A stretch of DNA of 6,549 nucleotides from assembly GCA_003565055.1 (NCBI GenBank), contig PXDM01000124.1, forward strand, positions 1 to 6,549. Reading direction: 5' to 3'. Of the stretch, positions 1-5,510 are shown in pieces; the first letter of the stretch is position 1; every line of letters starts with the position of its first letter. The DNA comes from Paracoccaceae bacterium. Its GTDB lineage: Bacteria > Pseudomonadota > Alphaproteobacteria > Rhodobacterales > Rhodobacteraceae. A program made the translations under genes and the position numbers. The notes under the pieces are model-generated. The model was given only the letters and a program-made list of their open reading frames with translations. It did no database searches and was not told the DNA's origin.

Positions 1-48
1 ACCGCCAGCGGGGCCTTCACTTTCGACCGGCTGGAGCGCGCGACATGA
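1..48 (+). CDS. C-terminal end of an upstream protein (partial; possibly a tandem thioesterase)
   Basis: Frame 1 is open from the window edge and encodes 15 residues (TASGAFTFDRLERAT) before a TGA at 46-48. That stop overlaps the ATG of the next gene as ATGA, the usual sign of a translationally coupled operon. The tail has the look of a final beta strand of a hot-dog fold. From memory, PaaI-type thioesterases in Rhodobacterales often occur as tandem pairs ahead of a MATE transporter, so a second thioesterase is my guess. Fifteen residues cannot prove the family. Confidence 0.6.
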   Translation, partial: TASGAFTFDRLERAT

Positions 49-548
49 AAAGCCCCGAGCCCGTTCAGCAAGTCAAACATCGCCGCGATTCGGCCCTCGC
101 CACGCTGGTCAGCTCGGTGCCCTATGCGGGTTTTCTCGGCATCCGCTTCGAGCGTCACGGGGATGAGCTGACCTCCGTGCTGCCCTATGATGACAAGCTG
201 ATCGGCAACCCGGTGCTGCCCGCGCTGCATGGTGGGGTGATCGCGTCCTTTCTCGAAGTCACCGCGATCATCGAGCTGAGCTGGGCTATGCTATGGAGCG
301 ATCTCGAAGCTGGACGCCTGACGCCCGAGAGCATGGCGCAAGACCTGCCGCGCCTGCCCAAGACCATTGATTTCACAGTGGATTACCTGCGCACCGGCCT
401 GCCGCGCGACGCTTATGCCCGCGCTCGCGTCAACCGCTCCGGGCGGCGCTATGCCAGCGTGCATGTCGAAGCCTGGCAGGACAACCGCGCCCGGCTCTTT
501 GCGCAGGCCACGGGCCATTTCCTGATGCCACAACGCGCGGATGGCTGA
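45..548 (+). CDS. PaaI family (hot-dog fold) thioesterase
   Basis: A 167-residue protein of the PaaI/YdiI-like thioesterase superfamily, whose members hydrolyse acyl-CoA thioesters in the cytoplasm as homo-oligomers. The signature is N55 followed by LHGGVIASFLE at residues 61-71: the HGG motif at the start of the central helix, with E71 where the catalytic acidic residue of hot-dog thioesterases lies. The beta-sheet half follows, with FTVDYLRTG near residues 109-117 and a second strand around YASVHVEAW. Length is slightly above the usual 130-160 residues because of a charged N-terminal extension. The ATG at 45 has a GGAG eight bases upstream and overlaps the previous stop by four bases. The stop overlaps the MATE start by eight bases. 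The substrate cannot be read from sequence; a role in general acyl-CoA turnover is inference. Confidence 0.85.
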   Translation: MKSPEPVQQVKHRRDSALATLVSSVPYAGFLGIRFERHGDELTSVLPYDDKLIGNPVLPALHGGVIASFLEVTAIIELSWAMLWSDLEAGRLTPESMAQDLPRLPKTIDFTVDYLRTGLPRDAYARARVNRSGRRYASVHVEAWQDNRARLFAQATGHFLMPQRADG

Positions 549-1860
549 CACGGATCTCAGCGACCGGCGGATCCTGAAGATCGCCGTCCCCATCGTGCTG
601 GCCAATCTCTCGGTGCCGCTTCTGGGTGCTGTCGATACAGGCGTGGTCGGTCAGATCGGCGACGCGGCCCCGATTGGCGCAGTGGGTCTCGGCGCGATCA
701 TTCTGGCCTCGATCTACTGGATTTTCGGCTTTCTGCGCATGGGCACGACGGGGCTCGTCGCGCAAGCGACCGGCGCGGGCGATCTGGCCGAAAGCGGTGC
801 GATCCTGACGCGCGGCGTGATGATCGGGCTTGTCGCCGGGGCCATCATGGTCGCAGGCCAGGCGCTGATCATCTGGGGCGCGTTTCGCATCGCGCCTGCG
901 AGTGCCGAGGTCGAGGCGCTGACCCGCGACTATCTCGCGATCCGCATCTGGGGCGCGCCTGCGACGATTGCGCTTTACGCGGTCAATGGCTGGCTGATCG
1001 CGACCGAGCGCACGCGCGGGGTGCTGGTCTTGCAGCTCTGGATGAACGGGCTGAATATCGCGCTCGATCTGTGGTTCGTGCTGGGCCTCGGCTGGGGCGT
1101 GCAGGGCGTGGCGATTGCGACGTTGATCGCCGAAGCGAGCGCGCTCGCGCTGGGGCTGTGGCTCTGCCGTGCAGCGTTTTCGGGCGCGCAATGGCGCGAC
1201 TGGGCGCGGGTCTTCGATCGCGTGCGGCTCAAGCGCATGTGGGTCGTGAATTCCGACATCATGCTGCGCACAGTGCTGTTGCAGGGCGCGATGACTGGGT
1301 TTCTTTTCGTCTCGGCGGGGTTCGGCGATGTGCAACTCGCGGCCAATCAGGTGCTCTGGCAATTCCTGATGATCACCGCCTATGCGCTGGACGGCTTCGC
1401 ATTTGCCGCCGAAGCGCTGGTCGGGCAAGCCGCAGGTGCCCGCACCGTGGCCATGATGCGCCGCGCGAGCCTGCGCGCGAGCCGCATGGCGCTGATCGCC
1501 TCCGCGGTGATGGCGCTGGGCTTCTGGGGGCTTGGGCCATGGGCGATTGATCTGATGACCACATCGGCGGAGGTGCGCGCCGCCGCGCGCGACTTCCTGC
1601 CCTTCGTTGTGGTGCTCTCAGTGCTCGGGGTCGGGGCCTATATGCTCGACGGGATCTTCATCGGCGCGACCGGCACGCGCGAGATGCGCAACACGGTCGC
1701 TTTGGCCGTCGCGATCTACGCGCTGATCCTGTGGCTTGCCGTCCCGATCTGGGGCAACCCCGCGCTTTGGGTCGCGCTGATCGTGCTCAATCTCTTGCGC
1801 GGCGTGTTTCTGGCGCTGCTCTATCCGCGACTGGAAGCACGTGTGGCGGTCGGGGTTTAG
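541..1860 (+). CDS. MATE family efflux transporter, DinF subfamily
   Basis: A 439-residue, very hydrophobic protein of the size expected for a 12-helix MATE antiporter, which exports organic cations or other drugs across the inner membrane using a proton or sodium gradient. The first helix holds VPLLGAVDTGVVG (residues 25-37), with P26 and the conserved acidic D32. It is followed by FLRMGTTGLVAQATGAGD (residues 64-81). Both stretches match the DinF branch closely. The second half repeats the bundle pattern (QLAANQVLWQF, DGFAFAAEALVGQAAGA). The ATG overlaps the thioesterase stop and has no clear Shine-Dalgarno sequence of its own, so translation probably depends on coupling. The substrate is unknown. 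E. coli dinF is an SOS gene next to lexA, but no LexA-like context is visible here, so I leave the symbol empty. Confidence 0.92.
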   Translation: MADTDLSDRRILKIAVPIVLANLSVPLLGAVDTGVVGQIGDAAPIGAVGLGAIILASIYWIFGFLRMGTTGLVAQATGAGDLAESGAILTRGVMIGLVAGAIMVAGQALIIWGAFRIAPASAEVEALTRDYLAIRIWGAPATIALYAVNGWLIATERTRGVLVLQLWMNGLNIALDLWFVLGLGWGVQGVAIATLIAEASALALGLWLCRAAFSGAQWRDWARVFDRVRLKRMWVVNSDIMLRTVLLQGAMTGFLFVSAGFGDVQLAANQVLWQFLMITAYALDGFAFAAEALVGQAAGARTVAMMRRASLRASRMALIASAVMALGFWGLGPWAIDLMTTSAEVRAAARDFLPFVVVLSVLGVGAYMLDGIFIGATGTREMRNTVALAVAIYALILWLAVPIWGNPALWVALIVLNLLRGVFLALLYPRLEARVAVGV

Positions 1861-1891
1861 GGGCGCTGCCCCTCTGCGGCCTGTGGCCGCA
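1859..1891. terminator. Paired GC-rich hairpins in the convergent gap between the MATE gene and pyrD
   Basis: Two adjacent perfect inverted repeats lie between the convergent genes. The first is AGGGGC/GCCCCT with a 3-base loop (1859-1864 and 1868-1873), starting inside the MATE stop codon. The second is TGCGGCC/GGCCGCA with a 3-base loop (1875-1881 and 1885-1891). Neither is followed by a long T run on either strand, so they are not textbook rho-independent terminators. Position and symmetry suggest a shared bidirectional 3'-end structure that stops or protects both transcripts. Confidence 0.5.
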
Positions 1892-1900
1892 TTCACCCCG

Positions 1901-1927
1901 GGATATTTGGACAAAGATGAAAGATCA
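1901..1927 (+). repeat. Recurrent intergenic 3'-end motif, copy 1
   Basis: This AT-richer stretch begins GGATATTTGGACAAAGATGA and runs into the pyrD stop codon, read as TCA on this strand at 1925-1927. A related copy lies at 3832-3857, also ending on the stop codon of a - strand gene; the two share TATTTGGA, a following CAAGA/CAAAGA block and a terminal GATCA. From memory, closely similar sequences recur after genes in Rhodobacterales genomes. Its function is unknown to me. The two copies are seen directly; the wider distribution is recall. Confidence 0.5.
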
Positions 1928-2983
1928 GAGCCAGTCGTCGCGACCCGTGCCGACCGCATCCGAAATCGTCGCAAACCCGTCGCGGTCGAGACAGGAAAGC
2001 AGGCCGCGATTGATCTCTGCGATCAGCGACAGGCCCTTGTAGCTGAGCGCCGTGTAAAGCTGGACAAGCGAGGCCCCCGCGCGGATTTTCGCATAGGCAT
2101 CTTCCGCCGAGGCGATGCCTCCGACGCCAATCAGCGGCATATTGCCGTCGGTCAGTTTGGATAGCTGCGCGAGCACGCGCGTCGCGCGGTCGAACAGAGG
2201 GGCGCCCGACAGACCGCCCTTTTCCTTTGCATGCGCGCTTTTCAGCCCATCGCGCGCGAGCGTGGTATTCGTCGCGATGATCGCATCAACACCGCCTGCG
2301 CAAGCAACTTCGGCCAGGTCCGCAAGTTCGCGCGGGTCGAGATCCGGGGCGATCTTCAGAAAGATCGGGATCGGGCGCGCGAGGCGCGCGCGGGCTTGCA
2401 TGACGCCGTCCAGCAGCGCCGCAAGCGCGGCCGCCCCTTGCAGATCACGCAGAGCTTCAGTGTTGGGCGAAGAGACATTGACCGTCGCGAAATCGAGATG
2501 CGCGCCGCAGGTGGCGAGCACCGAGGCGAAATCCTGCGCCCGGTCCGCGCTGTCCTTGTTCGCGCCGAGATTGAGCCCGAGCACCATCCCTCGGGGCCGC
2601 TTGGCGAGCCGCGCGGCGATCGCATCCGCACCGTCATTGTTGAACCCGAAGCGATTGATCACGGCCAGGTCCTGCGGCAACCGGAACAGGCGCGGGCGCG
2701 GATTGCCCGGCTGCGGGCGCGGCGTTGCGGCCCCGACTTCGACGAAGCCGAACCCCGCGCGCGCGAGCCCGGACAGTGCTGTGGCGTTCTTGTCAAACCC
2801 GGCGGCCAGCCCCACGGGATTGGGGCAATCGAGCCCGGCCAGCTGAACCTGCAAGCGCTTCGAGATGACGGGCGCGGGCATCGGCAGGACACCGCTCCGC
2901 AGGGCCGCGAGCGCAAGCCCATGCGCGCGTTCGGGGTCCAGGCGGTGCAGCAGAGAGATCCCGGCGCGCTCCAACAGGCTCAT
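1925..2983 (-). CDS. pyrD: Dihydroorotate dehydrogenase (quinone), class 2
   Basis: A 352-residue enzyme that oxidises dihydroorotate to orotate with FMN and passes electrons to ubiquinone, the fourth step of de novo pyrimidine synthesis, at the inner face of the cytoplasmic membrane. The N-terminal amphipathic segment (residues 1-40, with the LDPERAHGLAL pattern) is the class 2 membrane and quinone module. Then come AGFDKN (61-66, FMN lysine K65), INRFGFNN (109-116), VNVSSPNT (168-175) with S172 as the class 2 catalytic serine, FLKIAPD (208-214), TNTT (238-241), GGLSG (256-260) and GVGGI (286-290). I start at the ATG at 2983 because family members begin here, GAGGGG lies five bases upstream, and the ATG overlaps the DUF952 stop. 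An upstream in-frame extension to 3109 would only read the DUF952 gene out of frame. Confidence 0.97.
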   Translation of the reverse strand: MSLLERAGISLLHRLDPERAHGLALAALRSGVLPMPAPVISKRLQVQLAGLDCPNPVGLAAGFDKNATALSGLARAGFGFVEVGAATPRPQPGNPRPRLFRLPQDLAVINRFGFNNDGADAIAARLAKRPRGMVLGLNLGANKDSADRAQDFASVLATCGAHLDFATVNVSSPNTEALRDLQGAAALAALLDGVMQARARLARPIPIFLKIAPDLDPRELADLAEVACAGGVDAIIATNTTLARDGLKSAHAKEKGGLSGAPLFDRATRVLAQLSKLTDGNMPLIGVGGIASAEDAYAKIRAGASLVQLYTALSYKGLSLIAEINRGLLSCLDRDGFATISDAVGTGRDDWL

Positions 2984-3318
2984 ATCAGCCCCTCGGGGAA
3001 GATATGGCCGCTTGCACCGAGCGGCAGCGCCTTGTCCCAGGTCACATCTGACATCCGCAAGGGGCGGTAGAGATGGGGAAAGAGCGCGCCACCGCGCGAG
3101 GGCTCCCATTTCAGATCCACGCCCAGGACATCTGCGTCAACGGCCACCAGCACCAGATTGCTTTCCTGCGCAAAATGCTTCGCGGCTGTTTCCATGACCT
3201 GCTGCGCGGTCGAAAAATGGATATAGCCATCCGCGAGATCCACAGGCGCGCCGAGGCTCTCGCCCCTCGCGACCAGATCATCCCATTCAGCACGGCGGAA
3301 TATCTTGTAGATCAGCAT
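2980..3318 (-). CDS. DUF952 family protein
   Basis: A 112-residue, probably cytoplasmic protein with the full DUF952 pattern: IYKI followed by EW near the N-terminus (residues 3-12), DGYIHFST (30-37), then LKWEPSRGGALFPHLYRPL (69-87) and a glycine-rich end. The biochemical function is not established. I recall the family being grouped with the ADP-ribosyltransferase-like fold, but cannot verify that here. Its stop overlaps the pyrD ATG (ATGA, 2980-2983), so the two are almost certainly co-translated, and I recall this pairing being common in the order. The start at 3318 fits the family N-terminus. A TTG at 3354 would add twelve poorly conserved-looking residues and is less likely. The gene lies 40 bases after the preceding Lrp-type gene. 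Confidence 0.85.
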   Translation of the reverse strand: MLIYKIFRRAEWDDLVARGESLGAPVDLADGYIHFSTAQQVMETAAKHFAQESNLVLVAVDADVLGVDLKWEPSRGGALFPHLYRPLRMSDVTWDKALPLGASGHIFPEGLI

Positions 3319-3358
3319 GGCCCGCCTATTGCCCAATGCGCGCGCCGAGGTCAACGGC

Positions 3359-3814
3359 TCATAGTGGGCCGGGGCGGCGTTCCTCGCTCAGCAGCACATT
3401 GGCATCGACCGCACCAACGCCCGGCAAGGTCATGATGCGGCGGCGCAGGACGCGCTCGAAATCCGCCAGATCGCGCGCGACGACCCGCAGGCGGTAGTCA
3501 TAGAGACCCAGCACATGCTGCACGCTCTGCACCTCGGGGATGGCCGCAACCGCGCGTTCGAAATCGGCCAGCGCCACGCGGCCCTTGGCCGCAAGGCTGA
3601 TGCCAAGGAAGATCGTGACGCCGAAGCCCAGCGCCTCAAGGTCGAGATCGACACGGTGGCGGGCGATCACTCCCGCCGCGCGCAGGCGTTTCAAGCGGCG
3701 CCAGGTCGCAGGCTGGCTGAGGCCGAGTTTGCGCCCAAGCGCGCCGGCGCTTTGGGCAGCGTCTTCGGTCAGCGCGCGCAGGAGCGCGCGGTCCAGATCA
3801 TCAAGCGCGATCAT
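3359..3814 (-). CDS. Lrp/AsnC family transcriptional regulator (distal to ilvC)
   Basis: A 151-residue regulator of the feast/famine family. Residues 1-60 form the winged helix-turn-helix: LDDLDRALLRAL opens the first helix, and the turn and recognition helix run through LGLSQPATWRRLKRL (30-44) to AGVIARHRVDLD. The RAM effector-binding domain follows, with PEVQSVQHVLGLYDYRLRVV (93-112), whose GLYDYRL turn forms the amino-acid pocket at the dimer interface. Such proteins form dimers to hexadecamers that respond to amino acids. The gene follows the ilvC-proximal regulator after 40 bases and precedes DUF952-pyrD, so all four may share a transcript. The Shine-Dalgarno sequence before the ATG is weak. 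The recognition helix shares WRRL with its neighbour, so the two may have overlapping DNA targets. The effector is unknown; branched-chain amino acids are a guess from context. Confidence 0.93.
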   Translation of the reverse strand: MIALDDLDRALLRALTEDAAQSAGALGRKLGLSQPATWRRLKRLRAAGVIARHRVDLDLEALGFGVTIFLGISLAAKGRVALADFERAVAAIPEVQSVQHVLGLYDYRLRVVARDLADFERVLRRRIMTLPGVGAVDANVLLSEERRPGPL

Positions 3815-3831
3815 GTCCGCTGCGTCTTTTT

Positions 3832-3857
3832 GAGTATTTGGAGCAAGAAAATGATCA
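3832..3857 (+). repeat. Recurrent intergenic 3'-end motif, copy 2
   Basis: This segment (GAGTATTTGGAGCAAGAAAA, then TGATCA) lies in the 40-base gap between the two Lrp-type genes and ends on the stop codon of the ilvC-proximal one (3855-3857). It matches the copy at 1901-1927 in order, orientation and position relative to a - strand stop. Unlike copy 1 it has no GC-rich hairpin beside it and is followed on the - strand by a short A run rather than T's. It may therefore be a processing site or relic rather than a terminator. Confidence 0.4.
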
Positions 3858-4313
3858 CAAGGGCAGGCTTTCTTCGGATTTGATCTCGGAGAGATGCATC
3901 AGCGCTTCGAGATCGGCGATATGGGGCAAAGCAAGGATCCGGTCGCGGTAGAGATCGCGGTAATGCGCCATATCGCGGGCGATGACATTGAGGCGCATGT
4001 CGACGCGGCCCAGAAAGCTCTGGATTTCCAGCACTTCGGGCACCAGCCGGGCGGCGGCGGTGAATTCGTCAAAGGCGCGCGGGTTGGTCTTGTCCAGCGT
4101 GACGCGCAGGCTGACCTCGACCTCATAGCCGAGCGCGCGCCAGTTGATCACGGCGCGCTGGCCGCGCAAAATGCCCGCGCTGCGCATCCGTTCCAGCCTG
4201 CGCCAGCAGGTGGCTTCGGTCACATGGGCGCGCGCGGCGAGCTCTGCCGTGCTGGCCTCGGGCGTGGCGATGAGCTGGCGCAGCAGCCTGCGATCCGTGT
4301 CCTCGATGCGAAT
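3855..4313 (-). CDS. Lrp/AsnC family transcriptional regulator divergent from ilvC; probable ATT start or frameshifted 5' end
   Basis: From 4313 the frame encodes 152 residues, matching the 151-residue neighbour. RIEDTDRRLLRQL (2-14) is the first helix, STAELAARAHVTEATCWRRL (21-40) the helix-turn-helix, and PEVLEIQSFLGRVDMRLNVI (92-111) the RAM effector domain. The frame is open back to a stop at 4368-4370 but has no ATG, GTG or TTG ahead of the helix-turn-helix. ATT at 4313 sits where the family methionine is expected, seven bases after an AGAGAG. Two alternatives exist. A GTG at 4223 would give 122 residues lacking the first two DNA-binding helices. The ATG at 4344 lies in the next frame and would join if one A were removed from either AAAA run (4317-4320 or 4326-4329). 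By position it is the likely regulator of ilvC. The family call is firm; the start is not. Confidence 0.85.
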   Translation of the reverse strand: MRIEDTDRRLLRQLIATPEASTAELAARAHVTEATCWRRLERMRSAGILRGQRAVINWRALGYEVEVSLRVTLDKTNPRAFDEFTAAARLVPEVLEIQSFLGRVDMRLNVIARDMAHYRDLYRDRILALPHIADLEALMHLSEIKSEESLPL

Positions 4314-4342
4314 AGGTTTTCTCTCTTTTCTCGAATTGCCGC

Positions 4343-4371
4343 ATGATTTTTGCAGGATATAGAAAAATCAT
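4343..4371. promoter_or_regulatory. Perfect inverted repeat; candidate Lrp/AsnC operator
   Basis: ATGATTTTT (4343-4351) and its exact complement AAAAATCAT (4363-4371) flank an 11-base spacer. Half-site centres are 20 bases apart, about two helical turns, as suits an Lrp-type dimer binding one DNA face. The arms are AT-rich in otherwise GC-rich sequence. A direct repeat CTCGAAT flanks the palindrome at 4330-4336 and 4374-4380. The centre (4357) is about 61 bases upstream of the ilvC start predicted from the -10 element, a typical activator position. Binding by the adjacent regulator is inference. Confidence 0.6.
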
Positions 4372-4384
4372 CGCTCGAATGAAA
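4356..4384 (-). promoter_or_regulatory. Weak candidate promoter for the ilvC-proximal regulator
   Basis: On the - strand, TATATC (4356-4361) could act as a -10 element. It lies 17 bases from TTTCAT (4379-4384), a poor -35. The -10 falls in the spacer of the inverted repeat, so a protein bound there would block this promoter; autorepression is common in the family. Transcription would begin near 4349, leaving a leader of about 36 bases before the ATT but only about five before the ATG at 4344. The match to consensus is weak. Confidence 0.25.
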
Positions 4385-4405
4385 TCCTAAATCGCGCATT
4401 TTCCC

Positions 4406-4411
4406 TATACT
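4406..4411 (+). promoter_or_regulatory. -10 element of the ilvC promoter
   Basis: TATACT matches the sigma-70 -10 consensus at five of six positions and lies 35 bases before the ilvC start codon. No good -35 hexamer sits at 16-18 bases upstream (the sequence there is AATCCT or a neighbour), which suggests activator dependence and fits the palindrome upstream. The predicted start near 4418 leaves a leader of about 29 bases, too short for a leader-peptide attenuator. Confidence 0.55.
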
Positions 4412-4446
4412 GCACGGCGCAAGCAACACAGCAAGGAGGGCGGCAG

Positions 4447-5469
4447 ATGCGCGTCTATTATGATCGCGATTGCGATGTGAACCTGATCAAGGACAAGAAA
4501 GTGGCGATCCTGGGCTATGGCAGCCAAGGCCATGCCCATGCGCTCAACCTGCGCGATTCGGGCGCGAAGAACGTCGTCATCGCGCTCCGCGAGGGTTCGA
4601 GCAGCGCCAAGAAATGCGAAGCCGAAGGGCTGCAGGTCATGGGGATCGCGGAAGCGGCGGCCTGGTGCGACGTGATCATGTTCACCATGCCCGATGAATT
4701 GCAGGCCGAGACCTACAAGAAATATGTTCATGACAATCTGCGCGAGGGCGCGGCCATTGCTTTCGCCCATGGTCTGAACGTGCATTTCGGTCTGATCGAG
4801 CCCAAGCCCGGTGTCGATGTCATCATGATGGCCCCCAAAGGCCCCGGCCATACCGTGCGCAGCGAATACACCAAGGGCGGCGGCGTGCCCTGTCTGGTCG
4901 CGGTGCATCAGGACGCAACCGGGAAAGCCATGGAAATCGGGCTGAGCTATTGCTCGGCCATCGGCGGCGGGCGCTCGGGCATCATCGAGACGAATTTCCG
5001 TCAGGAATGCGAAACAGACCTCTTTGGCGAGCAGGCCGTGCTCTGCGGTGGTCTGGTGGAGCTGATCCGCATGGGGTTCGAGACCCTTGTGGAAGCTGGC
5101 TACGAGCCGGAAATGGCCTATTTCGAGTGTCTGCACGAGGTCAAGCTGATCGTCGATCTGATCTATGAAGGCGGTATCGCCAACATGAATTACTCGATCT
5201 CGAACACCGCCGAATATGGCGAATATGTCTCGGGTCCGCGGATTCTGCCCTATGCCGAGACCAAGGCGCGCATGAAAGAGGTGCTGAGCGACATCCAGAC
5301 CGGCAAATTCGTGCGTGATTTCATGCAGGAAAACGCGGTCGGCCAGCCCTTCTTCAAGGCCACGCGCCGCATCAATGACGAGCATCAGATCGAACAGGTC
5401 GGCGCGAAGCTGCGCGAGATGATGCCGTGGATCTCGGCCGGGAAAATGGTCGACAAGTCGCGGAACTAA
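4447..5469 (+). CDS. ilvC: Ketol-acid reductoisomerase (NADP+), class I
   Basis: A 340-residue enzyme, the usual length of the short class I form. It converts 2-acetolactate or 2-aceto-2-hydroxybutyrate to the 2,3-dihydroxy acid with Mg2+ and NADPH, the second step of valine, leucine and isoleucine synthesis, in the cytoplasm. The Rossmann loop GYGSQGHAHALN is at 23-34. R48 with S51-S53 after the second strand indicates NADPH preference. AHGLNVHF (107-114) holds catalytic H108, and MAPKGPGH (128-135) holds K131. Metal ligands are D191 and E195 in ETDLFGEQ, then E227 and E231 in the knotted C-terminal domain; SISNTAEYG (250-258) contributes the substrate serine. AAGGAGGG at 4433-4440 lies six bases before the ATG, a very strong ribosome binding site. 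The gene is monocistronic here and divergent from two Lrp-type regulators. Confidence 0.98.
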   Translation: MRVYYDRDCDVNLIKDKKVAILGYGSQGHAHALNLRDSGAKNVVIALREGSSSAKKCEAEGLQVMGIAEAAAWCDVIMFTMPDELQAETYKKYVHDNLREGAAIAFAHGLNVHFGLIEPKPGVDVIMMAPKGPGHTVRSEYTKGGGVPCLVAVHQDATGKAMEIGLSYCSAIGGGRSGIIETNFRQECETDLFGEQAVLCGGLVELIRMGFETLVEAGYEPEMAYFECLHEVKLIVDLIYEGGIANMNYSISNTAEYGEYVSGPRILPYAETKARMKEVLSDIQTGKFVRDFMQENAVGQPFFKATRRINDEHQIEQVGAKLREMMPWISAGKMVDKSRN

Positions 5470-5476
5470 GCCAAAC

Positions 5477-5510
5477 GCGGCCCTGCTCACGGATCTTCGG
5501 GCGGGGCCGC
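5477..5510. terminator. Candidate bidirectional terminator hairpin between ilvC and the lipoprotein gene
   Basis: GCGGCCCTGC (5477-5486) pairs with GCGGGGCCGC (5501-5510) over ten bases, with one G-U pair and a 14-base loop. It begins seven bases after the ilvC stop. One arm lies in the last codons of the converging gene, whose stop falls in the loop. On the + strand AATCAG follows, with no T run; on the - strand the stem is followed by GTTTGG, only slightly better. It is likely a 3'-end structure shared by both genes, but not a canonical intrinsic terminator. Confidence 0.5.

Noticed and set aside
430..1428. A 332-codon open frame on the - strand opposite the thioesterase and MATE genes
   Set aside because: The product is extremely rich in Arg, His, Gln and Asp with no hydrophobic core, typical of a shadow of a membrane-protein gene.
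2231..3070. A 279-codon open frame on the + strand opposite pyrD and DUF952
   Set aside because: The composition is dominated by Arg and Gly and it lies entirely across two well-supported genes.
1925..3109. Longer pyrD start at 3109
   Set aside because: The extra 42 residues read the DUF952 gene in another frame and do not resemble the family; the ATG at 2983 has a good ribosome binding site and matches the known N-terminus.
3326..3354. Possible promoter for DUF952-pyrD: TTGACC at 3349-3354 with CAATAG 17 bases on
   Set aside because: The -35 is fair but the -10 matches consensus at only two positions and would place the start almost on the ATG.
3855..4223. GTG start at 4223 for the ilvC-proximal regulator
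   Set aside because: It would remove the first two DNA-binding helices although the sequence encoding them is intact immediately upstream in the same frame.
4412..4446. Leader peptide or attenuator ahead of ilvC
   Set aside because: The predicted leader is only about 29 bases, with no short reading frame rich in Leu, Ile or Val and no alternative hairpins.
4405..5490. A 361-codon open frame on the - strand opposite ilvC
   Set aside because: It is the mirror of a highly conserved, GC-rich ilvC with strong codon bias, which commonly leaves the opposite strand free of stops. Its product is His/Asp/Arg-heavy with no recognisable domain.
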